From the NCBI GenBank assembly GCA_947503525.1, contig CANNEA010000003.1:248001-312000 (forward strand): a stretch of DNA of 64,000 nucleotides, given 5' to 3'. This DNA is from an uncultured Carboxylicivirga sp. Its GTDB lineage: Bacteria; Bacteroidota; Bacteroidia; Bacteroidales; Marinilabiliaceae. Positions 17,675 through 26,006 of the stretch are shown here, one piece after another. A program made the position numbers and the translations under genes. Numbering within the stretch: the stretch's first letter is position 1; every line of letters starts with the position of its first letter. The notes beneath the pieces were generated by a model. That model ran no database searches, was not told the origin of the DNA, and worked only from the letters and a program-made list of their open reading frames with translations.

Positions 17675-18889
17675 ATGATGAAAATTTCATTGTATTTATT
17701 AATAATAGTTCTCCTTGTTTCATGTCAAGATGATTCGAAGGAAACAATTAATAACGATGAGCAATATGTTGTAATGCTTTCCCTAGATGGTTTTCGATGG
17801 GATTATGCAGAGATGACAAACACACCAAATCTGGATTACCTAGCCCAGAATGGTGTAAAAGCAGACTATCTTCAACCCTGTTTTCCTTCCAAAACATTTC
17901 CTAATCACTATAGTATAGCCACTGGTTTGTATCCCGATAATCATGGCTTGGTGAATAATTCGTTCTATGATTGGAAAATGGATAAATGGTATAGTATCTC
18001 CAATCGTAATGCGGTTGGTAATCCGGATTTTTATGATGGTGAACCCATATGGGTAACTGCTGAAAAGCAAGGTTTAAAGTCGGCATCATATTTTTGGGTT
18101 GGCTCGGAAGCACCAATAAAAGGGATGCATCCTACTTATTGGAAAACCTATGATCATGATGTTGCCTATTCTTCCAGAATTGATTCGGTGGTTTATTGGT
18201 TGAACAAGCCTATTCAGCAAAGGCCTCGATTAGTCACCTTTTATGTTAGTGAGCCTGATGGAATAGGCCATCGTTTTGGGCCTGAGAGTCAGGAAGTGGT
18301 TGATAAAGTAAAGCAACTTGACGCATATGTAGGGGAATGTTTGACGAAACTTAAAAGTTGTTCTGTAGCAGATAGTATCAATTTTATTATTGTATCTGAT
18401 CATGGAATGGGAGCTACTCATCCAGATCGTGTTGTTGCTCTGGATAAATATTTGAATCTCGATTGGTGTGATATTATTGTTGGTAGTAATCCGGTTTACA
18501 ATATCAGCCCAAAGCAAGATTACATAGAAGAAGTTTATGATGCCTTAAAGTCTGTTCCTCACGTTCAGGTTTTTAAGAATGATGAATTCCCTGAAAAATA
18601 TAATTATGGAGGCCATTATCGTACGTTAACTTATACAGTGGTTGCTGATAAAGAATGGAGTGTAATTAAATCTGGAGGCTTTACCTATGCTGGAGGAGCT
18701 CATGGATATTTAAATGATAATGAAGATATGTATGGAATCTTTTACGCTATGGGACCTTCCTTTAAAAAAGGGTTGCAATACAAAGGTTTTGAAAATATCG
18801 AGATTTATAATTTGCTCTGTGATATACTTAAAATTGAGCCATCCTCCAACGATGGAGAGTTAAGTTTAGTTAAAGAAATGCTTGATTAA
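17675..18889 (+). CDS. Nucleotide pyrophosphatase/phosphodiesterase (NPP) lipoprotein
   Basis: A 404-residue lipoprotein (lipobox LLVSC, Cys17) of the alkaline phosphatase superfamily, ectonucleotide pyrophosphatase/phosphodiesterase type. Metal and catalytic residues are visible: LDGFRWDY (first Asp), PSKTFPNHYS with nucleophile Thr74, SEPDGIGHRFGP (Asp and His), VSDHGM (Asp-His) and the late GGAHGYLN His. Such enzymes cleave phosphodiester or pyrophosphate bonds in nucleotides and other extracellular substrates. The Thr rather than Ser nucleophile and the absence of insertions fit bacterial NPPs. It is periplasmic or surface-anchored and monocistronic. The second Met (17678) is an equally possible start. 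Confidence 0.93.
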   Translation: MMKISLYLLIIVLLVSCQDDSKETINNDEQYVVMLSLDGFRWDYAEMTNTPNLDYLAQNGVKADYLQPCFPSKTFPNHYSIATGLYPDNHGLVNNSFYDWKMDKWYSISNRNAVGNPDFYDGEPIWVTAEKQGLKSASYFWVGSEAPIKGMHPTYWKTYDHDVAYSSRIDSVVYWLNKPIQQRPRLVTFYVSEPDGIGHRFGPESQEVVDKVKQLDAYVGECLTKLKSCSVADSINFIIVSDHGMGATHPDRVVALDKYLNLDWCDIIVGSNPVYNISPKQDYIEEVYDALKSVPHVQVFKNDEFPEKYNYGGHYRTLTYTVVADKEWSVIKSGGFTYAGGAHGYLNDNEDMYGIFYAMGPSFKKGLQYKGFENIEIYNLLCDILKIEPSSNDGELSLVKEMLD

Positions 18890-18984
18890 ACCTTCGAATA
18901 ACTCCAGGTTGTTAAATATATTTAAAACATCCCTATTTCGAGGAAAGCTCATCGAATTTATTCTTCTGGAAGTCGATTATTACG

Positions 18985-18992
18985 TACTTTTG
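18985..18992 (+). promoter_or_regulatory. Promoter -7 element (TActTTTG) of satP
   Basis: TACTTTTG fits TAnnTTTG; the transcript would start near 18998, about 32 nt before the ATG at 19030. Confidence 0.6.
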
Positions 18993-19029
18993 CGGCGTTT
19001 TTAAACTTTGCTTTAAATTAATTGACGAA

Positions 19030-19605
19030 ATGGAAAACAACACTTTTGTTGCTAAAGATTTGACTGCGAATCCTGGACCTTTAGGTTTGACTGGATTTGG
19101 CTTGAGTACGATGTTGCTTAACTTGCATAATGCAGGTTTGTTTGGTATGGATACCATGATATTAGCAATGGGACTAATTATGGGTGGTGTAATACAATTG
19201 ATAGTAGGAGCCATGGAATGGAGAAAAAACAACCTTTTTGGAACTATGGCTTTTAGTTCATATGGTGCATTTTGGATCTCATTGGTGTTTTTATTGTTAC
19301 TACCAAAACTTGGTTTAGGCGAAGCGCCATCTTCTCATGCAATGGGATATTACCTGGCTGTTTGGGGAATCTTCTCGTTAGGTTTGTTTGTGGCAACATT
19401 AAAAATGAATAAGGCGATGATGTGGTTATTTGGAACTGTTGTTGTTCTATTTGCCTTATTAGCTCTAGCTAACTTTACAGGTAGCCATTTGATTCATACT
19501 ATTGCAGGTATTGAAGGTATCATCTGTGGAGCAAGTGCGTTATATATTGCTTTAGCCCAGTTGTACGAAGAAGTTTATCAGCGACCTTTGCTTCCTTTAG
19601 CATAG
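19030..19605 (+). CDS. satP: Acetate uptake transporter, AceTr/SatP family
   Basis: A 191-residue integral membrane protein of the GPR1/FUN34/YaaH family with six predicted helices. The N-terminal signature is NPGPLGLTGFGLSTMLLNLHNAG, the NPxPLGL motif that lines the channel in SatP structures. It takes up acetate and other short monocarboxylates, probably as a hexameric channel, in the inner membrane. Length matches E. coli SatP (188). It has its own promoter and a strong terminator, so it is monocistronic. The helices at about residues 16-40, 43-62, 70-90, 103-123, 128-148 and 156-178 agree with the family topology. Confidence 0.94.
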   Translation: MENNTFVAKDLTANPGPLGLTGFGLSTMLLNLHNAGLFGMDTMILAMGLIMGGVIQLIVGAMEWRKNNLFGTMAFSSYGAFWISLVFLLLLPKLGLGEAPSSHAMGYYLAVWGIFSLGLFVATLKMNKAMMWLFGTVVVLFALLALANFTGSHLIHTIAGIEGIICGASALYIALAQLYEEVYQRPLLPLA

Positions 19606-19625
19606 GTTAAGTTAAGATATTATTC

Positions 19626-19664
19626 AATGGCGCTCTAACTTTTAAAGTTAGAGCGCCATTTTTA
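19626..19664 (+). terminator. Rho-independent terminator after satP
   Basis: A 17-bp perfect stem (19626-19642 with 19644-19660), built on AATGGCGCTCTAAC and its complement, has a single-base centre and a T run. Confidence 0.92.
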
Positions 19665-19768
19665 TATGTTCACCCCAAATATTTGTAACTCTATCAATAA
19701 CACTGTTCAAGGATATATTAACTCACCATATTTTTGCTATTTTTCATCTTTCTTAGGAATAAGCAAAT

Positions 19769-20719
19769 ATGAAACATCTTGAGACTGTCCTTAGATCAAA
19801 AAATGATTGGTGGGCGTATTTAATAGTTGTAATTGTATCATTTTTTGGCGCTCAATTAATTGGAGGTATTCCTTTAATTATAGTTGTAGCATTATCTGAT
19901 GGAGGAATAGGGGCGATACAAGCTGGACAGGCATTAGATTTTAATGCTATTGGAATTAATTCTTCATTAGGACTAGCCTTAATTGTGTTACCGTTTATTC
20001 TTTCCTTTTTTGTGTTGTATTGGTTGGTTAAGCCACTTCATAATCGAACATTTACTGAGCTTATAAACGGACGAAATAAAATTCGTAGCCGACGAATATT
20101 CTACGGTTTTATGCTTTGGTTGATGATTGTTGCTTTTACAACTGTGGCTGATTATTATATGCGTATTAGTGAATACGAAGTACGGTTTGATTTAAATGCC
20201 CTTCTGATATTAAGTGCTGTTTCACTACTGATGTTACCTTTTCAAACCTTTTATGAAGAAATATTTGTTCGGGGTTATTTGGCGCAAGGTGTAGCGGCAT
20301 TAACACGTAATCGAATAGCTGTATTGATTATACCCTCTATGTTCTTTGCTCTATTACACGGACTTAATCCGGAGGTAAGTAAGCATGGTTTTTGGTTGAT
20401 GATGTCGCAGTATTTCACCATTGGGTTGATCTATGCCATTACTTCCTTATTGGATGATGGTGTTGAATTAGCCATGGGAGCTCATGCGGCAAACAATATC
20501 TTCTTAAGTATTTTTGTAACCAGTGAAAGCAGTGTTTTTCAAACTGATTCTTTACTAAAGAATCTGAATGATGTGATTACGATGGATGATGTTTATTCTA
20601 ATTTAATTGCAGGAGTGCTTTTTATAGGTATACTTGGTTTTAAGTATAAGTGGACTTTCAATACCTTATTTAAAAAGGTGGAGATAGTAGAAAATGAAAA
20701 TGCGACCAAGGTTTTTTAA
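19769..20719 (+). CDS. CPBP family intramembrane glutamic endopeptidase
   Basis: A 316-residue multi-span membrane protein of the CPBP/Abi family (CaaX protease and bacteriocin-processing). The three motifs are present: the Glu pair in YEEIFVRGYLAQG near residue 162, His in FFALLHGLNPE near residue 195, and His-Asn in GAHAANNIFL near residue 240. About eight helices are visible. Substrates of bacterial CPBP proteins are mostly unknown; some work in peptide maturation or self-immunity, but no peptide gene is next to it. The last codons overlap the stem of the terminator that follows. Confidence 0.9.
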   Translation: MKHLETVLRSKNDWWAYLIVVIVSFFGAQLIGGIPLIIVVALSDGGIGAIQAGQALDFNAIGINSSLGLALIVLPFILSFFVLYWLVKPLHNRTFTELINGRNKIRSRRIFYGFMLWLMIVAFTTVADYYMRISEYEVRFDLNALLILSAVSLLMLPFQTFYEEIFVRGYLAQGVAALTRNRIAVLIIPSMFFALLHGLNPEVSKHGFWLMMSQYFTIGLIYAITSLLDDGVELAMGAHAANNIFLSIFVTSESSVFQTDSLLKNLNDVITMDDVYSNLIAGVLFIGILGFKYKWTFNTLFKKVEIVENENATKVF

Positions 20720-20750
20720 AAACGGTTGATCGCATTCGCTTATTTTTTTT
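20699..20750 (+). terminator. Terminator overlapping the 3' end of the CPBP gene
   Basis: AATGCGACCAA (20699-20709) pairs with TTG-A-TCGCATT (20726-20737, one bulge). A run of eight Ts ends near 20750, just before the convergent DUF4097 gene. Confidence 0.65.
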
Positions 20751-20756
20751 AGATTT

Positions 20757-21383
20757 CTATCTGACACTACCGGAAATAGTGCTGATTTCTTTATTTCCTT
20801 TAAGATTATTGATTCTAAAGTCACCTGATATTGAGGAACCTTTAAAGTTTCCGTCAACATCAGAAATATCCTGATCTCCTGAAATGGTTGAAAGATTAAG
20901 GTGGCCTTTAATATCTCTTGCTGAAATATCTCCTGAAACGGTATTTCCTTTCAAATCTCCGCCAATCTTTGCTGCATCAATATTACCGGAAACGGTATTA
21001 AGTTTAACCAAGCGCTGACCTATTCCTGATATTATAATGTTACCACTTACACTATTTACTTTGACATCGGTTAAGGCAGGCGCTTTAATATGAAATTTAC
21101 CTGAGGTATTTCCACGCGAATTGCGAGGATGATCCACTTCTACATACAAGGTTGTGCCTCTTTTGTAGGTCTTAATTTCGTATTCATCTTTACTGTTACT
21201 CCATTGTAAGTATGCATCAACTAATACTGAGTTACCTGAAACAGCCTCAACTTCAACGTCGCTAAAAACCACATTAACTTCAATTTCAGTTATGTTCTCA
21301 AAAGATTCATTTACACTAATTTCCTGTGCATTGCTAATGGCAGAAAAGGAGAAAAGCAGAGTGATTAGGATAAGTTTATACAT
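20757..21383 (-). CDS. Secreted DUF4097 beta-repeat protein
   Basis: A 208-residue protein with a signal peptide (cleavage near AISNAQE). The mature part is a right-handed beta structure of the DUF4097/DUF2807 kind, made of repeats around VSGNIIISGIG, VSGNIDAAKIGG, VSGDISARDIKG, ISGDQDISDVDG and ISGDFRINNLKG. Such proteins are envelope-associated in Bacteroidota and are frequent next to sensor or sigma genes. It lies 57 bases downstream of the response regulator on the same strand, so it is probably in the same operon as the two-component system and may monitor or reinforce the envelope. Confidence 0.88.
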   Translation of the reverse strand: MYKLILITLLFSFSAISNAQEISVNESFENITEIEVNVVFSDVEVEAVSGNSVLVDAYLQWSNSKDEYEIKTYKRGTTLYVEVDHPRNSRGNTSGKFHIKAPALTDVKVNSVSGNIIISGIGQRLVKLNTVSGNIDAAKIGGDLKGNTVSGDISARDIKGHLNLSTISGDQDISDVDGNFKGSSISGDFRINNLKGNKEISTISGSVR

Positions 21384-21440
21384 GTCAATTTATTTATAGT
21401 TATTTATGTATGACGCCTTAGCTGTAATAGAAGTTACAAT

Positions 21441-22136
21441 TTAATTTGTCCGTAGTTGATAGCCACTTCCATGTATATTAATGATTTCAACTCCAGGAAC
21501 ATCTCTAAGGTATTTGCGAAGTTTGGTAATGTACACATCCATGCTTCTTGTGGTGAAGTAACCTGTCTCACCCCATACTTGTTTAAGTGCAGTATCCCTG
21601 GCAAGTACTTTATTTTCGGTTTGACACAGCAGCATTAAAAGTTCGGCCTCCTTTGGTGATAGTTTATGTGTTTCTGTATTTATGGTTATTGTTCGTAGAG
21701 TATGATTGAATTTAGCATTGCCTATGTCATAAATTTCTTTAATCTCTTCTTTTGAAAGTGTGTTTTTATGGCGGTTGATAATGGCGTTAATCTTGCAAAT
21801 GAGAATTTCTGAGTCAAATGGTTTGGTGATGTAATCATCAGCACCCGTGCTAAAACCTTCCAATACATCTTCCTTCATAACTTTAGCTGTTAAGAAAATG
21901 ATGGGAATATCCGAATTGCTTTCCTTTATTTGCCTAGCTATTGTAAATCCATCAACATTGGGAAGCATTACATCCAACACGCAAATGTCAAATTGAGATT
22001 CGCTAAAGCGTTTGTAAGCCATCATTCCATCTTTAACCCAAGTCACTAAAAAACCATTAATCTCGAGATAGGCCTTCATAACCGTACCGAAATTCCGGTC
22101 ATCTTCAACCATAAATACTTTCTTAACTTCTCCCAT
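21441..22136 (-). CDS. OmpR-family response regulator (RprY-like)
   Basis: A 231-residue regulator. The receiver domain has the acidic pair in VEDDRNFG, phospho-acceptor Asp55 in CVLDVMLP, Thr and Lys in IIFLTAK and the DDYITKPF switch region. The C-terminal winged helix has KLSPKEAELLMLLCQ, LKQVWGETGYFTTRSMDVYITKLRKYL and IINIHGSGYQL. It resembles the RprY group of Bacteroidales in length and in FLTAKVMKEDVLEGF. It follows the kinase gene by 8 bases. Winged-helix regulators bind direct repeats spaced about 11 bp; such an array of TTAAC(C) lies in the divergent promoter region at 23808-23851, which suggests autoregulation and control of the gene at 23920. Confidence 0.95.
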   Translation of the reverse strand: MGEVKKVFMVEDDRNFGTVMKAYLEINGFLVTWVKDGMMAYKRFSESQFDICVLDVMLPNVDGFTIARQIKESNSDIPIIFLTAKVMKEDVLEGFSTGADDYITKPFDSEILICKINAIINRHKNTLSKEEIKEIYDIGNAKFNHTLRTITINTETHKLSPKEAELLMLLCQTENKVLARDTALKQVWGETGYFTTRSMDVYITKLRKYLRDVPGVEIINIHGSGYQLRTN

Positions 22137-22144
22137 TATTTCTG

Positions 22145-23758
22145 TTAGTTAAACGGTAGGTGAATGCTAAATTCAGTACCTTGATTTATTTTGCTTTTTA
22201 CTTGAATACTTCCATGGTGTGCATCAACAACGGCCTTAACGTAACTTAAGCCCAATCCAAAACCTTTAACATTGTGAACGTTTCCACCAGTTGCCCTATA
22301 GAATTTCTCAAATATCTTGTTTTGTTGTTCACGAGTCATTCCTATGCCTTTATCTTTTATTGAGATTAATATCCCGTCATTCTGGTTTTTTGTAGAGACC
22401 AAAACTTCCGGTGTTTTATCTGAATACTTAAGGGCATTCTCCAACAAATTAACCAATAAGTTACCAAAATGAACTTCATCAAGCTGAAATATGGCCAAAT
22501 CAGCTTTGTATTCATGACTTATTTTACCGCCAGTTTCATTCACCAGCAATTGCATACTTTCAATTGCTTGATTGATTAATTCATGAACATCTTTTGAAAC
22601 TTTCACCACTGAAAAATCCTTCTTCTCAATAAGCGACATTTGCAAGACGCGTTCAACATGGCTATTCATTCTGCTATTTTCTTCCTTGATGATTTTAAGG
22701 AAATTCTTCATCATATCTTTATTTCCAAGAATGGATGGAGTTAAAATGCTATCTGTAGCTAAATTGATTGTGGCAATTGGTGTTTTAAACTCATGTGTCA
22801 TGTTATTAATAAAGTCTGTTTTAATCTGAGAAACCTTTTTCTGGGTGAGTATCATCCGTATGGTAAGGAAAAACGTGACTAAAATAAAAAGTGTAAATAT
22901 TGTCGATAAAGAAAGCATCCAACCCTGTGTTTTAAAAAGGTATGTAGCCATCTCGGGAAAATATACAACAAGCTCATATGGAGAAATCCCTCTGAATATA
23001 TCTCGTGGAAAAAGGTTGATTGTTATTGCATCATTTTTTATGGCCTCTTTAGTGTCGAATTCATTTGAATGGTATTTCGATAGGTGACTCGACATTTGAT
23101 CAAATACACCATATTCAAAAGTGGTTTCAATTCCGTTTTGAGCTAGCTCTTCGCCTAAAACCCCATTTAAATTTGAAAGATCCATTCTGTTTTGCAATGG
23201 ATTATGCCTGGTTTTAATTTCATATTGCATTTGATTAAATACCTCCATTAGAGCAATTTCATTTTCATGAATGTGCTCAATCGCCATATTTAGTGAGTCT
23301 TCAACATGCAATAATTTTTCCTCCAGTTCAACTATATTTACTTCAGGTCCTCCGCTACTAATCCATACTTTGTGTTCGGAACTTCCACCATCAAACTCAA
23401 CATGAGCTTCAATTCTTGTTCCACCCGCATTGATGATTGTATCTTTCTTGAAAGAATAGCTTCTTTTCTGTGGCTTATTCTTGATAGCTTGCTTAATGAT
23501 TACAGTAGATGAATCTGCTATTCGTTTTGTAGGTTGTAGGGATTGAAAAGATGGGATGATCTGGTTGTAGATGAATTGAGCATTATGCTCCTTTTCCAGA
23601 CGTTTAACCGTGTTGTCAAGTGATTCATATACACTAACCTGAAACTTTTCTCGCTGTACCTTAATCGATTGTTTTATCCATAAATACTGAGCGCTTATTA
23701 TTCCAAGCATGGATAAACTCATTAATAATATGATACCTAATATCGATTTTCTCCTCAT
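22145..23758 (-). CDS. Sensor histidine kinase (RprX-like)
   Basis: A 537-residue inner-membrane kinase. One N-terminal helix (SILGIILLMSLSMLGIISAQY), a periplasmic sensor of about 250 residues with no known domain, a second helix (WMLSLSTIFTLFILVTFFL) near residue 280, then the catalytic core. The H box is NNMTHEFKTP (His322), the N box NLLVNLLENALKY, the G1 box ISIKDKGIGMT and the G2 box GFGLGLSYVKAV. It is the partner of the response regulator 8 bases downstream. The helix-sensor-helix plan and size match the RprX group known from Bacteroides, where the system affects redox and envelope-related genes; the signal here is unknown. A near-consensus minus-strand -7 element TATCTTTA lies at 23778-23785. 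Confidence 0.95.
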   Translation of the reverse strand: MRRKSILGIILLMSLSMLGIISAQYLWIKQSIKVQREKFQVSVYESLDNTVKRLEKEHNAQFIYNQIIPSFQSLQPTKRIADSSTVIIKQAIKNKPQKRSYSFKKDTIINAGGTRIEAHVEFDGGSSEHKVWISSGGPEVNIVELEEKLLHVEDSLNMAIEHIHENEIALMEVFNQMQYEIKTRHNPLQNRMDLSNLNGVLGEELAQNGIETTFEYGVFDQMSSHLSKYHSNEFDTKEAIKNDAITINLFPRDIFRGISPYELVVYFPEMATYLFKTQGWMLSLSTIFTLFILVTFFLTIRMILTQKKVSQIKTDFINNMTHEFKTPIATINLATDSILTPSILGNKDMMKNFLKIIKEENSRMNSHVERVLQMSLIEKKDFSVVKVSKDVHELINQAIESMQLLVNETGGKISHEYKADLAIFQLDEVHFGNLLVNLLENALKYSDKTPEVLVSTKNQNDGILISIKDKGIGMTREQQNKIFEKFYRATGGNVHNVKGFGLGLSYVKAVVDAHHGSIQVKSKINQGTEFSIHLPFN

Positions 23759-23807
23759 AATTATTCATCTTACATTGTAAAGATAATAGATTAGCTTTAT
23801 GCTTGTT

Positions 23808-23851
23808 TTAACCTTAACCTTTCCTTAACTCTTTTTAACCGATGCTTAACC
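23808..23851. repeat. Array of TTAAC(C) boxes, response-regulator site candidate
   Basis: TTAACC or TTAACT starts at 23808, 23814, 23825, 23835 and 23846. The last four are 11, 10 and 11 bases apart, one turn of DNA each. The array lies between the promoters of the kinase operon and the secreted protein gene at 23920. Confidence 0.6.
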
Positions 23852-23872
23852 GTATTGAAATCAATGCATTTG

Positions 23873-23880
23873 TAGATTTG
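23873..23880 (+). promoter_or_regulatory. Promoter -7 element (TAgaTTTG) of the gene at 23920
   Basis: TAGATTTG matches TAnnTTTG; a TTG lies at 23855-23857. The phased TTAAC(C) array ends 4 bases before that TTG, the place expected for an activator. Confidence 0.6.
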
Positions 23881-23919
23881 TATTGTGAATAAAAATAATC
23901 GAAACTAAAATAAGGAAAG

Positions 23920-24894
23920 ATGAAAAAAGACTACATGAGATTATCGAAGGCATTAATAGCATCATTTACTTTTATACTGATTGTTGGCTTTAATCTGCAA
24001 GCTCAAAAAAAGGCCGTAAAGGTTAAAGTTATTAAAGGTGATGAAACAAAAGAGATCCATAAGGATACTACTATTGTTAAAGAAATTGTAATCGTAGATG
24101 TTGACGGTGAAACTAAAATGATTAATATCGATAGTATTGTTAATGCGCATACAGGTGATATTGATAAACATATGAAAGTTATGGCATTTCATATGGATTC
24201 TCTTTCTGATATGAATTTTGACTTTGATTTTGAGCATGGTGAAGATATCGAGAAGATGCACATTGAAATTGAACGTATGCTTAAAGAAAAGGGCGTAGCA
24301 ATGGAAGAGTTGGAAAATGTCCATAAGATCGGCGCAAATAATATGATTTTTATAAGTAAGGACGGGGAGAATACTGTTGATGTTGAGACAATTGTAAATG
24401 AAGATGGGGAGCAAGTTAAAATCATTACAAAGAAGATTCATTTGGAGCATATTGATGGAGATGAAGATCATATGACCTATGTAATTAAATCAGGTGGTGA
24501 CAAACACCCTATGCATTGGCACAGTAAATCAGATATGCCTTCGGTAAAGGTTGAATCTATTCCTGTAGATGAAATTGCGTTTCTTAAAAAAGCAGGTGTT
24601 TCTTCGAAGAAACTACTAAATGAACCGCTCAAGGTAGAGAATTTTAAGATAAAGATTGAAAAGAAGATTGAAAATGAAGTAAAACAAACTCTACTTCATA
24701 TTGAGTGTTTATTACCTTCGGAAGGCGAATATGCCCTTGAAATGATCAAAAAAGATGGAGCATCAAAAACATCAGAAAGTAATATAGCTGCTGGAGAATT
24801 CAAAAAAGAGTTTGAGTTACAGAAAGAGGAAGCACCATATTATTTGATACTTTCAAAGAATAATAAATTGTTTGGTCGAAAAATAACTTTATAG
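23920..24894 (+). CDS. Secreted protein divergent from the two-component system
   Basis: A 324-residue protein with a signal peptide ending near FNLQAQ (residue 29). The mature part is very rich in Asp, Glu, Lys, His and Met, for example SLSDMNFDFDFEHGEDIEKM and HMTYVIKSGGDKHPMHWHSK. The last 80 residues look like a small beta domain that ends ILSKNNKLFGRKITL, similar in feel to extracytoplasmic beta-sandwiches of the phylum. No family is recognised. Its promoter lies directly beside the regulator box array, so it is likely the main target of the neighbouring two-component system, possibly an envelope or metal-stress effector. Confidence 0.8.
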   Translation: MKKDYMRLSKALIASFTFILIVGFNLQAQKKAVKVKVIKGDETKEIHKDTTIVKEIVIVDVDGETKMINIDSIVNAHTGDIDKHMKVMAFHMDSLSDMNFDFDFEHGEDIEKMHIEIERMLKEKGVAMEELENVHKIGANNMIFISKDGENTVDVETIVNEDGEQVKIITKKIHLEHIDGDEDHMTYVIKSGGDKHPMHWHSKSDMPSVKVESIPVDEIAFLKKAGVSSKKLLNEPLKVENFKIKIEKKIENEVKQTLLHIECLLPSEGEYALEMIKKDGASKTSESNIAAGEFKKEFELQKEEAPYYLILSKNNKLFGRKITL

Positions 24895-24915
24895 AAAAAT
24901 AGAGCTTGATCAATA

Positions 24916-24957
24916 AAACGTTTGTAAATTACTAGAAGAATTTACAAACGTTTTTTT
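24916..24957 (+). terminator. Terminator-like hairpin touching the next start codon
   Basis: AAACGTTTGTAAATT (24916-24930) is perfectly complementary to AATTTACAAACGTTT (24939-24953). The T run ends at 24957, one base before the ATG at 24958. Confidence 0.85.
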
Positions 24958-25611
24958 ATGAAATATTGTATCGTTTTTTTAATTGTGGTGAGTATTGTTT
25001 CGTGCAAATCAAAGTCAAAGAAGGAGTTTGATTTTACTTTTGAAACAAAAACAGAACAGTCGGAGACTGCCAACCTTAAATTGAGTTTATCCTATCCCGT
25101 GTTTCAAGATGAATATGTAGATGGAATCATTAATAAGGAGTTGAAAAAGCTTCAGGCTGCCTTTAAGAAGGATATAGGCGAAGAAGTAATTTCCGAAAAT
25201 TGGAAAAATGAGCAAAGTGTTGGTGTAGAGTGTTTTTATACTGAAAGTGGATACTTGTCACTTCTGATTAGAAATTATATTTTTTCAGGCGGGGCTCATG
25301 GAAATACGCAGCTTAAATCCCTTGTATTACATCCGGTTTCGAAACAAGTGTTTGGTTTAAAGGACTTTTTTAAAGGTGAGTATTTTAAAACTTTGCAAAC
25401 AAATACCAGATCCAGGTTAAAAGAAGAACTGGGCTTTGATGCTTTTATCGACGAGGGAACTGAAACGGTAGTTGATTTTTCTGTGTTTACTTTATCTAAT
25501 CATGAAATAACTTTCTATTTTCCACCATATCAGGTGGCTGCATATTCATATGGCACCTTTAATGTTTCTTTCGCATTCTCCGATTTTCAAAATTTCAATG
25601 AACCTATGTAA
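24958..25611 (+). CDS. DUF3298 family lipoprotein
   Basis: A 217-residue lipoprotein, lipobox SIVSC (Cys16), then Lys-rich linker. The mature part has the DUF4163/DUF3298 (PdaC/RsiV-like) layout: LKLSLSYPVFQDE at the start, NYIFSGGAHGNTQLKSLVLHP in the middle and ITFYFPPYQVAAYSYGTFNVSFAF at the end. In RsiV-like proteins this fold binds lysozyme, but in Bacteroidota the role is unknown. The start is fixed by the lipoprotein signal peptide, although it directly follows a terminator-type hairpin. It is therefore expressed by read-through from the gene at 23920 or from a promoter I cannot see. Confidence 0.86.
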   Translation: MKYCIVFLIVVSIVSCKSKSKKEFDFTFETKTEQSETANLKLSLSYPVFQDEYVDGIINKELKKLQAAFKKDIGEEVISENWKNEQSVGVECFYTESGYLSLLIRNYIFSGGAHGNTQLKSLVLHPVSKQVFGLKDFFKGEYFKTLQTNTRSRLKEELGFDAFIDEGTETVVDFSVFTLSNHEITFYFPPYQVAAYSYGTFNVSFAFSDFQNFNEPM

Positions 25612-25904
25612 AATACCTTTGGAAATATTCCAAAATTAAGCATAGAATCCATAAAATGGAAATGCGAGTTTGCTAATATTTCTTAACTATCATATATTCA
25701 GAGGTATGTAATTTTTGGCAAGGCTATTGTTTAACTCAAGTCAAAATACAGTATATGATTTCAATAAGTATAATAGCAATAGTTTCAATCATGGTTAGTT
25801 GTTGGTACATGACTGATAAACTATTTATAAATAAAGAAAAGTAGATTGTGGGTTGAAGAGCAGCTCTGTTCTTCAATCTCAATCGGTAGTTTGGGTGTTT
25901 TATG

Positions 25905-25938
25905 AAAAACCTCCTTGTCAACGGACAAGGAGGTTTTT
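25905..25938 (+). terminator. Plus-strand terminator
   Basis: AAAAACCTCCTTGTC (25905-25919) and GACAAGGAGGTTTTT (25924-25938) form a 15-bp perfect stem with an AACG loop. Confidence 0.9.
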
Positions 25939-25944
25939 TGCTTT

Positions 25945-25980
25945 AAAACAAAGGCGAATAATGAAAATCAATTATTCGCC
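25945..25980 (-). terminator. Minus-strand terminator of the bat operon
   Basis: GGCGAATAAT (25953-25962) pairs with ATTATTCGCC (25971-25980). Read on the minus strand it is followed by TTTGTTTT. It lies 26 bases after the batE stop. Confidence 0.85.
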
Positions 25981-26006
25981 CCTGGAGTAGTTATTCGTTA
26001 ATATTT

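Larger units (their letters stand above)
25612..26006. other. 395-base intergenic region with back-to-back terminators
   Basis: It contains a possible 29-residue ORF at 25755-25844 (MISISIIAIVSIMVSCWYMT and a polar tail), an imperfect hairpin at about 25844-25886 (GATTG with CAATC, GTTGAAGA with TCTTCAAT), and the two terminators at 25905-25938 and 25945-25980. The ORF has a Cys in VSC but is too short to judge. Confidence 0.5.

Noticed and set aside
19769-20719. CPBP protease as part of a bacteriocin cluster
   Set aside because: No precursor peptide, transporter or modification gene is adjacent.
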